A stretch of 64,000 nucleotides of DNA, taken from Hofstenia miamia (Eukaryota; Xenacoelomorpha; Acoela). Positions 12,796-26,290 of this stretch are shown here, in pieces (within the stretch, counting starts at the first letter, position 1; each line of letters opens with the position of its first letter). The stretch is taken from assembly GCA_004352715.1 (NCBI GenBank), contig SCFE01000079.1:607952-671951 (forward strand). The letters are read 5' to 3'. The notes beneath the pieces were generated by a model that saw nothing but the letters and a program-made list of their open reading frames with translations, was not told the origin of the DNA and did no database searches. Position numbers and translations under genes: made by a program.

Positions 12796-15239
12796 ATGAC
12801 ATGGTAAAATTTGGCCGTCAACAATAGTGTTAATATAAACACTCGAGTGAATGAATAAAGAGTATGATTGTCAAATTATTAAAACAACGATTCGTTGCCT
12901 GCCACTCACTGTCAGTCAGTGAAATCACCCGCCTATAAACCATCGCACACAATAAGAAAAGCCATGTTCCAACAAACGTCAGCCCCACATTTTGCGCTTA
13001 CAACACAAATTTGGCTGCGAAATTCAGTGTAATAAATTAATGCTAACAACACATCCAACAGAAACATTCGACTTATGTACGAAGCGGTGATCAAGTATTA
13101 CTCGTCCTATTAATATTTTCACAGTGTTCCTACTAAAGATCCTCAGTTTCAGATTTTTTGTTAGCAATAACTCACCACGGAGGCTGCATTGCAAATGTAT
13201 CCTGATCTTAGCATTCTTGCCACATTAATCAAATTGAAAATTGTGGGTGGAATAGAAGATTCTCAAACATGGCGTCGCCAAGCACAAACTTTTTAACTAG
13301 GGCCTTGCGAGTACTCGAAATTTAAACTTAATCAATTTTTGAGACACCCCGACTGGAATTGTATTTAATTTGATATTGCATGTTTGCCTATTTGAAAAGA
13401 ATATAATTTCATGATTGAAAAATCTTTGTACAAAAATGTCTTTCTGTTCCATTGAGGTTACGCCATATTGTCTAGATAACATCAACATTTAAGAATTGAT
13501 TGATATTATGTCTTTAACCTTGAATATTAGGTTAAGATGGGACAGCTTTAGATTTTTTAATTTTAAAAGTTATGTTCAAACTACATTACACTCTTTTATT
13601 CAACTGACAATTGACAGGCCTTCCGGTTTTTATTTAATAACATCCCTATCAGAATTGATTGGTTAATGTTAAACTATATAGTAAAAATACAAATTATGAG
13701 TTAATCACAAATGTTACTGCCAGAGTCGTAAGACAAAATTTTCAAATTTCATAACAAACTTGAAGTAAATTGAGTGAAGGTGCGGGAAAATCAGTTGCTT
13801 TTAAAGTGGATCTATCCTGAAAATGCTAATTTGCAGAAAAATAGCTACATGCATGTGAAGCCTCATTCTCTGGAAACCCATGGCATAAAACTCATCAGAA
13901 AGCTATTTTTGGCATTTTTACGCTAATTCGTCAAAAATGGGATCGGCAATTTTAGTATTTCAATTGTGAAACTCTAGGGAATTGATACAGTACTGGAATC
14001 ATTTCATTTGGGTGTCGTTTTAAACATAAGAAGCATGACTAGGAAATGATACTATATTTTTTATTTATGAACTTTCTTTTGAAAAATGAGCAATATTAAG
14101 CATATTAGGTCATTTTTCTGAAAAAACCGAAATTTTTTAATGCCTTCTCATACCCATTCTTCATAAATTGGATACCAGGAAAATGTCATTCGCTAGATAA
14201 GCTCATCCTACAAAACCGTTGAAAATGTCAGTTTATTATCTACAGAAATGGCCAAGTTATGATGTTAAGTATAATAAAAAATAGAAAAAACAAATATACA
14301 ATAAATAACAAAAAACTGATTTAAAACTATATATGCAGGTGAGTTGGTCAATAAAATAATCCTTTTATGTGCACTAGGTGCATCTTTGTTATAAACTGGT
14401 TACATGCATATTAAATAATAAGCTAAGAATCTAAATCTGTTAAAAAATTAAAATTATCATGAATTTTTAGGATAGTATCACTTAATAGAACATAAGTAGT
14501 TTAAGGGTAATATAAAGTGGTTTACAACAGTGACTGAATCTGAGTTATCCTGAAAATTATATCTGACCACTGAAGACTCAAATGAATTTATTACTTAATG
14601 AAATTTATCAGCAACTAGTTCGCATGAAAGCAGCATGTCAAAGGGCTTTGGAGAAATTGATAAAGTAGGGGCAAATACTGTTTTTCCAGATGCCTTATTT
14701 ATGCCAATTGCGCACTAAATGTATAGAACCGACGAAATAATGCGCATTATTCATTAATGGCCAATTAAAACTGTTGAATAAATAATGTATTTACAACCAA
14801 TTCCATTGGAATTTCAACCATTTCAATTAAAAAGAAAAATATCAACTTTAATGCCGTACGAAAATTAAGCTTCTTAGGAGGAAGATAAGTACGACCAAAA
14901 TGTTCGCTGCAATTTTCAGATTCTCGACCGCCGATTCTGGCAAAAATAACAATTTTCGAAATAATTTCGGTTGAAAGTATGTATTTTTCAAAAGATTTAT
15001 GCTACCAGAATTGCTCTCCAATTGGCAAATAAAATAGCACTGGTTGAGTAGTTATATCCATATATCAGGTTTAGCTCTAATTCTGAATCTAAGAACTGAT
15101 AGCATCCTGCTAAAACATTAGTCTGGTATTTTTAGTTGTCCAGCTTTTGAAAACCTAGTGCTATCTCGAAAAAGCTTATTAATTCATTTTCTAATCTTTC
15201 CTCCGCAAACCGCAATTTTCGACGAAAAGTTCCCCTTTC

Positions 15240-16655
15240 AGTATTTTCAGTGGCCTGAAAATCTTAGTAACTATATATAAGATTGGTTATTTTATTACAA
15301 GTTTAGACCTCATCAGGAGCAGTTCTAGTCAACAATCTGAAAAAAGCGCTGCCATGTTTTTCAAAATTGTTAATACTACCAACAAATTTTAACTTTACTA
15401 ATTTAAACTATTTTCGCACATCGTCCTTCAGTTTCTTGAAAGTGAGACATGTTGCATGTAGAACTAAATATTTTTGGGAGATACCGTACTGGCCATAAGT
15501 ATTGAACCACTAATATTCACAATTTATTTATCCAATGAGGAATACAAAAACTTTGATTTTTATCACTAAGCTCAATTTTGGNGAGTTTAGATAAAAATTA
15601 TAATCGCTTCCATCACATATCTATTAAATTGTGGAATAATTTAGATTATGAAACGCGAATAGAAAAAAACTATAAAACAGTACACATTAGGGGACGGTAA
15701 CAAACTTCATGCATTTCAAACATACATCCAACATTGAGCACCTACACAAACATCCAGTCAAACATTGATTATATTATTATATATTGTGCATATTAATTTG
15801 TAGTTATTTTTTCATGTTTATTTTCTTTTGTCATGTGTTAGTTTGTAGATCTTGTATACATATAATGCGCAATAAATTTGCTCTGACTCTTGTTTCATTT
15901 ATGGTTGGACCATAAAGGGTGCAGAAGCCAAACTCGCGTAATGGCTAATAATGAAACAATAATGGCGCCATCAATGGCAGATGAATCATTTTTGCTTGGA
16001 AAACTTTTTGACATATTTAGACAAGCAGTAGAACGTTAAATTGATTTGTAATGTAATTGGGACTCAATGCAATTGTATAAGAGTGGGCGAGATTTGATTC
16101 ATTATATCATTACAATAATGTTTAATTTTACCCTAGCAAGTCAGTTTAAGCAAACTGCAGGTTTTTAATTTGATATTCTAGGATAATATATAAAAGTGAA
16201 CTAAAATTATACAGTCTACTGGTCACTAATGAAAAAATTAGAATCTTTGTATTCCATTCAGAAAGAAATTTTTGAATTTGTTTGGAACCACACAAATAGA
16301 AATTAGTTTTAANAGTATTTTCAGTGGCCTGAAAATCTTAGTAACTATATATAAGATTGGTTATTTTATTACAAGTTTAGACCTCATCAGGAGCAGTTCT
16401 AGTCAACAATCTGAAAAAAGCGCTGCCATGTTTTTCAAAATTGTTAATACTACCAACAAATTTTAACTTTACTAATTTAAACTATTTTCGCACATCGTCC
16501 TTCAGTTTCTTGAAAGTGAGACATGTTGCATGTAGAACTAAATATTTTTGGGAGATACCGTACTGGCCATAAGTATTGAACCACTAATATTCACAATTTA
16601 TTTATCCAATGAGGAATACAAAAACTTTGATTTTTATCACTAAGCTCAATTTTGG
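15240..16655. repeat. 342-bp direct duplication bounded by single Ns (probable assembly artefact)
   Basis: Bases 15240-15581 recur at 16314-16655. A single N follows the first copy (15582) and another precedes the second (16313). The 730 bases between the Ns are probably an alternative or misplaced contig. Confidence 0.9.
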
Positions 16656-18211
16656 CATTGTGAATTCAAATTTTCATGTAATTTTTTAATGAAAAATATA
16701 GTTTTCATCCTATGCCCCTGTGAAGGGCCACCCTAAGACCTATCTGCTTAAATATACATGCCATGTAATTAAAAGTTAAAAATTCGAACTTACAGTAAAA
16801 AATTTAGTTTATTCTTAAATTTTTGCATTAATGTATTCCGTTCTCTTAAAAAATAGACCACTCAAATGTTGCTAAAATCCCATTACTTTAAATGAATTTT
16901 CGCACATCACATAACAATTAAATAGTTCTTAAACAATCTACACGGCCACACTTAAATTTTTTGGTGACACAATGTCCCCCACGGGGGGAAATGTATGAAC
17001 CCATTGGGCGTTCTTAAACAATACTGAAACTTGATCTACTAAAGGTCCGGATATCTCGCAAAAAATTGCTGAAATTGTGCTTGAATATGGCTCAAAATCA
17101 AGCGATGCTACGAAATTAGTAGAAATTTTGCATAAAATTCTCCGTAGCTACCGATAGTTGCGCTTACTTCAAATTAAAGCAAAAAATGGATTTTGAAAAA
17201 ATTCCTGTTTGTATTACATTAAGAGGTTATTTCAAAATTAAGAAAATAAGCTTTCGAATGAAATGTCACTCTTTGCCGCGCAATTGAAATTGCGGCTTTT
17301 AGCGTTAAGTGTCTGAAAATAGAGATAAACCAGGCTTGCTTGTCAGTCACTGCACATGTAATTTTTTTAAATTAATGAAAAATTATACAGAGACATCTTC
17401 ATTCTTAGGACACAAAGAAATTTCATTCATATGAATGTACCTTTGGAAATATATCTGCAAAAAATTTGTGTGCATGTACATGTACATGTAAAACGTTTCA
17501 TTTACAATTACTAGAGGGTGATAAATAAAAACGGCTTCAGAAATGAAATCAGCATGGTCGAATCAGTATGGACCGTGCTAAAGCTTTCATATAGTTTTTA
17601 TTGTTGCACAGCATAATTAGGACGAGTGCAACTTTACTTCTCCAATTTTTTGCTAAAGTTCCACTTCAAACAAACGTTCCAAATGCTGATTACACTTTCA
17701 CGGCCAATCACTATGGCTCACATTGTAAAGATCAGGATTGATCTATAGGAACTGAACAAACGCAAAACTAACAAAACCTCTTTTTGATGGATCATGGATT
17801 TTTGTAATTGAAAAACTATTATGGCCGTATAAAAAAGGGGTCTGAAAAAACACTTTACAACAACCTTTATCTCATAGATCACAACCTTGCAAATTTTGCT
17901 TCCGTTAGCAGCTTTGGACAATTTTTGGATGAAGAAATCAATATGACGTCATGCTTTACCGCTTGATGTCACTGATATATTTCAATGAATATATACTAAG
18001 ATGTTTCTTGCAATACTTTCCCATGGCGGCGAATCATTGAAGATATTTTCAGTACAATATCCTATTTTGTATCAGTCACACTTTCTCACTTTCCAATGGT
18101 TGAACAAAAAATGATTATAGAACCATTTAACAAAATGATCCTAAGAAATTTAACGCAAGGAATCCACTTTTTCACTTAACGCGTAAAACTATTTTTCTTA
18201 ATTATAGATAC

Positions 18212-18244
<33 letters not shown>

Positions 18245-18275
18245 CATCCATCCATCCATCCATCCATCCATCCAC

Positions 18276-18310
<35 letters not shown>
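18212..18310. repeat. Compound microsatellite (CTAT)n-(CCAT)n-(CT)n-(TA)n
   Basis: Four adjacent simple-repeat blocks follow one another without spacers: tetranucleotides CTAT and CCAT, then CT, then TA. Confidence 0.97.
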
Positions 18311-19135
18311 ACATGCGTATGGGTAATTTTATACCACCATAAAAATATGATTAAAGCGACATCAAAGGCGTAATTCCCCAAAACTCACTAATCTGGATAG
18401 TGTATTGTTAATAACTTGCAACTACAAAGATGGGCATAATTACTTCCCAATGATAAAAAACAAATATAAATTGATGACATTTTTAATATATTATTCATTA
18501 CATCAGTCTTGGTATTGAATATTGCTGAGAATAGACACTGCATATACTATCAGCCTTACGAATTTATTCAGATCTGGAGTTGTGATTACTATATTTTAAT
18601 GCCGTGGTGATTTTGAGTTTGAAATTTTTTAGAATAAATAAATGAAAATGAGTACAAAGTGAGGAATGCATAAAACCCATCATCTAATTGCAATTGTTTG
18701 AATCATCAAAATGGGCCACATGACATTCGATATCAAAAGGAATAAAGTAAAATGCGGGTAGAGTAATCCAAAACGGGTGTCAATCATACGCGCTTTAGGA
18801 GAGGCGGCTGAAATTAAAGATAAATTAATATCGATAATTTTGGCCATTCAACTGCTGCATTCCCCAGACATTTGCAGTCAAAACAAATATATAATTTGGA
18901 GTAGTAAATTAAATAGCCTTTAAAATGCTGCGGGCGCAAACTATTATGTTAAAAGAAATCAAATTCTAAGGTTAAACATTTGTTGCAAAAAATGGTAAAG
19001 ATTAAAGACTGCGATTTAACAATCTCTTGGATTGCATACGGTTTTGATCATGACAAAAACTGAAAACAGTAGAAATTTATATAAACATTTTACTCAAAGG
19101 AAGTTCCACTGTTGTACCTATTTTATAAGTTTATA

Positions 19136-19452
19136 CCAGACTTGTCAACGAGCTAAGCCGAGCTTGAGCACAGTATTTGATATACAACGAGCCCAAAACG
19201 AGCCTATTTTAGGCAAAGAAAGTTTATAGTTTTGCTTGTTAATTTGATTATATAGATTTTTCTTATTTTTTGCAGTCAGTATGCCTTTCCTATAATCTTA
19301 TTTAAGAAATGTTTATTAAATAATAGGAAGCGCTATGTAAAAAATTCTTTGAGCACAATATTTTTTAAAAAAATACCGAGTTAACACGAGCCGAACTTAC
19401 ACAAAATTTAAACGAGCCGAGCCTGGAAATGTCGGCTCGTTGACAAGTCTGG
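19136..19452. mobile_element. 317-bp MITE with 18-bp TIRs and TTTATA target duplication
   Basis: The ends are perfect inverted repeats CCAGACTTGTCAACGAGC (19136-19153 and 19435-19452). A six-base direct repeat TTTATA flanks both sides (19130-19135 and 19453-19458). The inner sequence carries degenerate GAGCCGAGC-like iterations near both ends and has no coding capacity. The superfamily is not settled: the duplication is shorter than the eight bases of hAT. Confidence 0.85.
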
Positions 19453-20477
19453 TTTATACTATCATTGAAAATGCCAATCTCTCTCAAGTTCAACCAAATG
19501 AGACTTTATTAGATTAGATTTGTTTTTCAGTCGTAGAATCTTCCTACATTTCGATGACAATATAAAATTGTTTAATAAATAAACTTCGATACCAATTCTA
19601 CGAGACGTAGTTTTAAACAAACAAATTTAAATTATATCACTGTTCAATTAATTGAAAAATTAGTAAAAGGACTTCTCCCATCTGAATAAACAATGAATCA
19701 TCAATTTACAGAAATTTTTTCATTGGTAGTTGATTGCAATGGCAATGGAAGGGTTACTCGGAAAAATCAAACGATTTAAATTGATAGTCGAATTTCAAAT
19801 TTCGTATTACATCTGAAAAGTTGTTGGTAAATGTTATGAAAACTAATGTAAATGCAATAAAACTAAAAGCAGATTTGGTCAAAATCTCTATTTCTATTAT
19901 AAATTTCTAACTTACAATTGCCCATGTTACTCTAAAACGAACAATCCGTTTTTCCAAATCTTCAAACAATTTTGTCCAATTCTATTATGAAATTTAGAAA
20001 TTGTGAAACCTTGGAAACACTAATTTGTGCATTTGTTCCAATGTAATGCTGAACATTTGTATTAAAGTGTATTGCTGAGCCTGAAATACTTGAAATTTCA
20101 CTATTGTTCATTGAAAACGCAACTTTTGAAAAAAAATTTAAATTTTCTCTGTACCTAATGCTCAGGGAATTGGAAAGTGTAAAGCTAATATGACTGTTTT
20201 TTATGTAGTAGACCCCTCAAACATATTGAAACGCATCGCGCCCAAGGCCGGAGGTCACGGTGGCAAAAATCAAAGAGGACTTACTTGTTTATGCTGTGAT
20301 GCTCTCAGATTTTCGATATGTCCATCTGTTTGCGAGTTATAAGCCTTTAATTAAGAAATCATTAAAAATAAAAAAAATTCTACGCAGATTGAGGTTAACT
20401 ATTGATTCATCGCAAAATTCTACATCTGTTGTTAAAAATATGGTTGACTTTTCAATAAGTCAGACGTTTAGTATTTA

Positions 20478-20505
20478 CTATATATATATATATATATATA
20501 TATAT
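20478..20505. repeat. (TA)n microsatellite
   Basis: An uninterrupted TA run of about 28 bases. It creates spurious IYIYIY open frames on both strands. Confidence 0.95.
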
Positions 20506-21527
20506 TGTACTACAGCATGATTTTGTAAAATTATACTTTGATTTAACTGTTGCCAATTCCTGTGTTCTATTGACTTCTAATATGAAAAAGTCACAAGTTT
20601 GAATCGGAAATGTCGACAACTGGTAGGTCACTGGCTCTTTACACTGCATCAAGGTATGATATGCACATACATTTATTATTCACTAATAGTTAATAAACTT
20701 TGTTAATGATGATCAGATGCTCGTTTTCGAAGTTGTAATCGCCATTAGGCGTTTCAAAGTGGTCGGAAGGAGCAGCTACCCTCATGCGAAGAGTGTTGTA
20801 CTCAAATTAAAAACTTGTGGGATTTAAAATATCACTACACAATGCATGTAAAACTATGAAATCAAATTCATATATCAATGCGTAATGATCAAATCTATTC
20901 TGATGATCTAATTTCAATTGTGAATTGACAAGGCTTTGGACTCTTTCAAAATTAATTACTGTTCAATTAATTATAATGAAGCTTTTTCTTCACGAAGTTG
21001 TGAAACTTTCTTACCCTTTCAAAATACATTTATGTCAAATATTGCACGGCTTTCCTCAATGCACCAAGTGAAAATTGAAAATGAAATGCATTGCAAGATC
21101 CAAATCAATTTTGTAAAAAACTACACTAAAGAATGTGTTTGCATATTAAACGATGAGTGCCACGAATTTCTCCATAGCTGATTTTCAAGTTGCTCACAGT
21201 AACAAAACAACGCGCTATACTCGGAAGTGAACCAAAGTCACTTTCGAGGAATTTTTAAAAATGAATTAGTTTATTATAAACATTTCTGCTTTTAAGCAAT
21301 TGACTTGCGAAGGATTTTCAAATATTTCTTAATTAAACTGGAGTGCTTTTCATGAAAATATGATCATCGTCTGGGAACAACAAACCTAAATGTTGGTAAA
21401 ATCAGTGAAGCAAAATCTACAAACTGATACGAAATATTGAATTTCAGCAGTTAAAATCGGTCAATGAACCATGTATATACTCATTAACAATCTCTTACTT
21501 AAATCTGTTAACTAGTTTAATTATAGA

Positions 21528-21896
21528 TTATTCCGCTTTGAGAATAGTGTTCAAAACTACAAACCTTGCATCACAAAAAGGACATGCAACCATTTTCTGT
21601 AAACATACATCACAAACAGGGGGACACGCGGTCCCACAACAAAGAGTCCTTGAAATGTCTGGTTCATAACAATAGCTGGTAGAATGAGGTCGTGGCTTTC
21701 TTCTTGGCGACTGTGTAGAAACACCCGCGTTTAAAACGCGCATTTCTTGTTTTGTGACGTATCCATTTACTGAAGTGGGAATGTTATCCTTGGGATTGTC
21801 GAACTCAGACACAGATGAAATTGAAGGACATCGTGTATATCCCATAGATAATGGTCGAGGGAGTTTGCATCCACCTCGATCCAAACACAGCACCAT
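21528..21896 (-). CDS. Unknown 122-aa protein with cysteine-rich C-terminus, nested in dsh intron 6
   Basis: The ORF is read from the ATG at 21896, which has G at -3 and G at +4. An in-frame TAA lies just upstream of the TTG at 21908, so a longer product is unlikely unless a 5' exon is spliced in. The N-terminal two thirds are polar and Pro/Ser-rich (LDRGGCKLPRPLSMGYTR, QSPRRKPRPHSTSYCYEP). The last third carries CCGTACPPVCDVCLQKMVAC followed by PFC, a CX2C-X6-CX2C arrangement that could bind zinc. Composition is clearly less AT-rich than the intron around it. I do not recognise the family. It has the same orientation as dsh and lies wholly inside an 18.4-kb intron. It could instead be a cassette exon or a retained retrocopy. 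Confidence 0.55.
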   Translation of the reverse strand: MVLCLDRGGCKLPRPLSMGYTRCPSISSVSEFDNPKDNIPTSVNGYVTKQEMRVLNAGVSTQSPRRKPRPHSTSYCYEPDISRTLCCGTACPPVCDVCLQKMVACPFCDARFVVLNTILKAE

Positions 21897-21964
21897 TTCG
21901 CGCTTCAATTAAATGTCTATTCATCTAAGGACATAGGAAAAAGTGACAATAGTTATTAAACGCA

Positions 21965-22010
21965 ATGGCCAATTGGAGAAAAGTGCAGCGCCGCCAGCGA
22001 CGAATAACGT
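21965..22010 (-). promoter_or_regulatory. Candidate promoter of the nested ORF
   Basis: A CCAAT box on the minus strand (21972-21976) and a short CpG-rich patch (21987-22010) lie about 75-110 bases upstream of the ATG at 21896. Such a patch is unusual in this AT-rich intron. No TATA box was assigned. Confidence 0.35.
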
Positions 22011-24890
22011 AACTAATTAGTGTTCATAGACGTAAAATTGAATTTTCTTGACTGTGCGGCAAACGAAATTCGAATTTATGTGAAATGGAGCGGCAACATA
22101 TTGCTTGAGAATGACCTGATTAATTGATTATATGTACACAAACGTAAAGAAAAATGTTTGCAAAAAGAGCTTTGTAAGATTGCGATTGAATACAAAGTTT
22201 ATCTGTTGACCTGAAACTTAGTAACAAAGGAAAAAGGTACGACAATATTAAACCGCTGTTGGAATGAAATATTAGAAAAATGCAAAAATATACTTATAAC
22301 AACAAATAACTAATATTCTTATTTAACCGCAAAAATTGTAAATGATAAAACTTATTACAAGAAAATCAATTTTATACAAGAAGTTCGACGTTCATAGATG
22401 AAGTAAACAATTATTTTAATCACAAATATCAGCTTAGCATTAAATTCTCTATGATAGTAAGTGGACAAAATTTTCTGCCAGTGCGCAACTAAGAAATTCA
22501 CATACATACATGTGCACATACATTAGAGATTCAATCACTTAAGAAACCGTTTATTAATAAATTGCCTCTATCTCTATGTATTATAACTCAAATTGAAAAA
22601 AAATCAAAACATGAAATAGAAAACCACAAAGAAAGCAATATCACTAAAATATAAAAAATTTTAGGATAAATTAATAGTAAGTAGCAACGTGATTTATACA
22701 AATGGCAGGGCTATAATGCAATTATCTAACAAATCCAACCAAATGATGAAAAATACAGGGATTTAAAAGAGAAAACTGAATTGGGTAAAAGCCACGCAAT
22801 GTTGACTAGTGACAGCTACAGGCCGGTGATTTCAAATGTGTAAATGGCCGTAAAATTGATCACATGAGAATCTACTATATAACAGAGTCAAAATACACAA
22901 ACAGTAAATTGACTATTGCATGCAACAGTCATAAGAGAAAAGCGTTTGATTCACAGGAATTGGCGAGAGTGTAAACTAAAAAAGATAGTCTAAAATATTT
23001 CACACCATTAAGAAATTGGAGGGAAAATAGATGTAGCGTTATATTTATCGTTGAAGAATTAAATGAATTTCTTTTATCGAACAATGATAATTGAAATTTG
23101 GGATTGAATTTCAATAAATATTCATTAATTCAAATTGTCTATTAACCTTGAATGCGAATAAATAATGAGACGTGCACAAAACAAAATGAACGAAATTCTA
23201 ATTTCAAACTAGAAAATAACATTTCATTTCGGAATTAGTACAGGCATTGATAAATGCTAAAAATCCATTAGATTGTAATTGAATGCTGATATTGAACACT
23301 TTTAGAAATGAAATGATACTGGTGCAACCAAAGTCATTAAACCCGACTACTTAGAACATGGCCCCTAAATACAGTCTATAAAAGGAGACATTGAGTCAAA
23401 AACATCGTATTAGTTTAATAAACTAGGTGACCTGCGCCTTACGCCTACTGCTATGATTACATAACATTGACATGGTATTAAGAAACACAATCACGGATTA
23501 CGCCAACGAGTGCGCAACGGTTACTAAAATTTATGACTTTCTCAGTGTTGATTGACAGCTATAAGTAAAAACTAGAAATAATCAGTTATTACAAAAAGTA
23601 ATGACAGTGATTATACCATGTGATTCAAAGCCAAATATCTAATAGAAGAAAGTATAGGTCAAGACTAAATGCACTTAAACGGGAAAATTGCATTATACTA
23701 ACCGTTTCAGTGCTTCATATATATAGTATATGCAAGTATCAAAACCTTTTTGTAAAATCTTCAAAAACAAATCAGTTTCAAGAAGTTCAGTTAAGAATTG
23801 TAGGTTGCATTGATATTGGATAAGAAAGTGCGTGAGATCACAAAAACTGATTTTTTTCAAAATAAATTAATCATTAACCATACATTAATAGAAATGTTTC
23901 AGGGTTGAAATTTGCCTGAATTTATAAAACAAAAATGACAATGTGAAATAAACATTTAACCAAGAAAATTGAAATGGAAATTTTAAGCAAAGAAATTATT
24001 CAATAGCGTAAACGATGAACCGGATAGTTCTATCACAAGGTGTGGAAATTGCATTGTATTTGGATATTGCATTAAAAATGCGTGATCCTGAAATAATGGG
24101 AAATTGCATACTTTTTAATAAAAATGTCTACCCGGGCATTTAAAGGTTTAACGCTTTTCATTTGTGAGGCGAGATTAGTCGGATTTATTGCAATTGTCAA
24201 TCACGTTGGAAAATGCAATAAAAAACTCTGCAAATAAATCGCCGCGAAATGCATTGATGAATGGACAAACGGAAATTACATTGAAAAATGAATAACAATG
24301 TGACTGATTTAATATTTATAGTTCAATTTACTTTTTAATTTTCAACAAGAGCAGGAGAGAATGAGATACACTGCCTACTGATGCCAAGAGTGCAGAGTTG
24401 GATAAATATTTAAACATTGAAAATAATTGTAAAAATACACCCACAATCAAGAGGCAACGATCACCGCCGGGGTAGGAAAACTAGAGATTTGTTCTCATTT
24501 CATGGTACGCTAGACTCGTTAAAAAGCAAAAAAATATATTAGCCTGTATTCGTACACGCCAAAAACAGGTTAATTACTGATTTGGAAGAGTAAATAATTG
24601 TCGCATGTTTACATTACTACTGCGCGTACGGTGATGTTAATTAGCTGAAAAAGAATATGGTAATGAAAAAACAGAAAAGACGTATAAAGTATATACAACA
24701 AACAAACTACATTCACTTGCAAATTTTTTCCTCTATTCATGACTATATTATTTATTTCGAAGAAAAATCTCACTAAATAGAGGCATTAATACTTCACTGT
24801 TCTCTGTACAGACCAATCCATTCTGCGTGATTATTTCGAATTGAGATAAAGAATAACGACATATAAAGGTGGATGAATGTGATAGGGTAG

Positions 24891-25234
24891 CAAGGTTGGC
24901 AAAAGAGTGTAATTTTTTACAAAAAACATTTAAAACAATTTTTTTTGCTCTTAGACAGACTCGACTCAATGTATTAGAATTTTGTTGAAAACACATACAG
25001 TAGGAAACAGTGAAATATGATCACATTCATTTTTCGTTTCATAACTGTAAACAAAACGCAAAACTTACTACTTTTTCAGTAGAAAATTGGTTATGAAAAG
25101 TAAGAATACACGAAATCCAAATATTATTTTCCAAACTTTCCATAAAGTTTTATATAAGTTTAAAAAAAACATTGCAAAAAACACTTGTTTTAAACATGTC
25201 TTAAACAGGTCCTGTTTAAAACATGCCAACCCTG
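24891..25234. mobile_element. hAT-like MITE, 344 bp
   Basis: The ends are CAAGGTTGGC and the complement of CAGGGTTGGC, ten bases with one mismatch and hAT-like in form. Near the right end there is a 15-bp hairpin (CATGTCTTAAACAGG against CCTGTTTAAAACATG, one mismatch). The eight-base flanks agree only partly, so the target duplication has decayed. Its left half is related to sequence at 34285-34414. Confidence 0.6.
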
Positions 25235-25339
25235 TGTGGAAGGAAAATATAAACTCTCATTTCATGTGCAGTTTCCAGTCACAAAGTCTTTGTACACATC
25301 ACTTGATAAGTAATCATTTTATCACACTATGTCTACGAC

Positions 25340-25810
25340 TAATTCTTACCAATATGAGTAATGAATCCGTGAGAGAGATTAGAAAACTCGTGAAATTATA
25401 TTTTACAGATTGCAATTTACTTCGTCTTATTGATTAATTTGCATCAAATGTCCTAAGGGGCCAAGAGGCATTGGTAGACGATAAAATTTTGTCACATGGG
25501 CTCCCAAGATTTTTTAATAAAATATGCTCCTAAACCTACTTTACTGATTTAACAGCTGCATGGGCTTTTTCACTATTACTGGAGGAGGATTTTCAACTTT
25601 AGTAAGAGTAACGTGTTCAATTCAAAGAGAAACTTTCCTGTGTAAGAAAATAAATAGTTTTAATATAAAAGTTTTATTTGAGTCGGAGAAGATTATATCA
25701 CTCTGCTCCAGTATATCAAAGAAATACATATTGAGAGATCATCATCAAAAACTAATTTCCAACGAATTTCCAACAAAACCAAAGGCAGCACCGATTTATG
25801 GAGAGTAATA
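25340..25810 (+). pseudogene. Decayed coding-like block, unknown
   Basis: The plus strand reads SNESVREIRKLVKLYFTDCN near 25360, then after a stop NVLRGQEALVDDKILSHGL near 25450, and a further open stretch ending NEFPTKPKAAPIYGE at about 25805. At least two stops and a frame change interrupt it. No family was recognised; the call rests on composition. Confidence 0.35.
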
Positions 25811-26272
25811 AACAACGTATTATTAGTTTCCTTGATATACATATGATTTTTAATTGAAAAATAGAAATTTTATCGAAAATATTTACTGTGTCGAATAATA
25901 TGAGAGATTACACTAAATCAAGTAAGACGAATGGAAACTTACAATTAACATGGTGAACTTTAGTGACACTATAATACTCTTTAAATACTAAAATTGCGAT
26001 GAAAACAAGTTTTGAATAGCGTTTTATAAAACGTAAAAATTGTGGCATACAAAATTTTGAATGAAAGAATGAACTTCGAGGTTGGGCACACCTGTGATCG
26101 TAAAATAAATATTGCCCTGCTGTAAAACATTCGACCAGCCCGCAACAGTTTAGTGCAGCTGAACCAATTATAATAAGAAATCAATTGGAAGAATTAACAA
26201 TATTTCAAATAATACAGTTTAAACAGAAGCTTAAACAAAGCTAAACTAGAAAAAGAAAATCTGCCCGAATAA

Positions 26273-26290
26273 TACGGGCGTCCGCCCGTA
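26273..26290. repeat. GC-rich perfect hairpin
   Basis: TACGGGCG and CGCCCGTA are separated by two bases. The upstream GCCCG at 26263 could pair alternatively with the same CGGGC. It lies about 450 bases past exon 6 in an AT-rich intron. Confidence 0.6.

Larger units (their letters stand above)
8332..21527 (-). other. dsh intron 6, distal part
   Basis: This is AT-rich intron sequence. It holds two false duplications next to Ns (12367-12795 and 15240-16655), a compound microsatellite at 18212, a MITE at 19136, a (TA)n run at 20478 and a small inverted repeat at 11229. No gene was recognised. Confidence 0.85.

Noticed and set aside
17520-17960. Possible transposon relic with a 67-codon minus ORF
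   Set aside because: No terminal repeats or recognisable motif could be found.
20260-20652. Plus and minus ORFs ending in IYIYIY
   Set aside because: The tails come from a TA microsatellite and no family motif is present.
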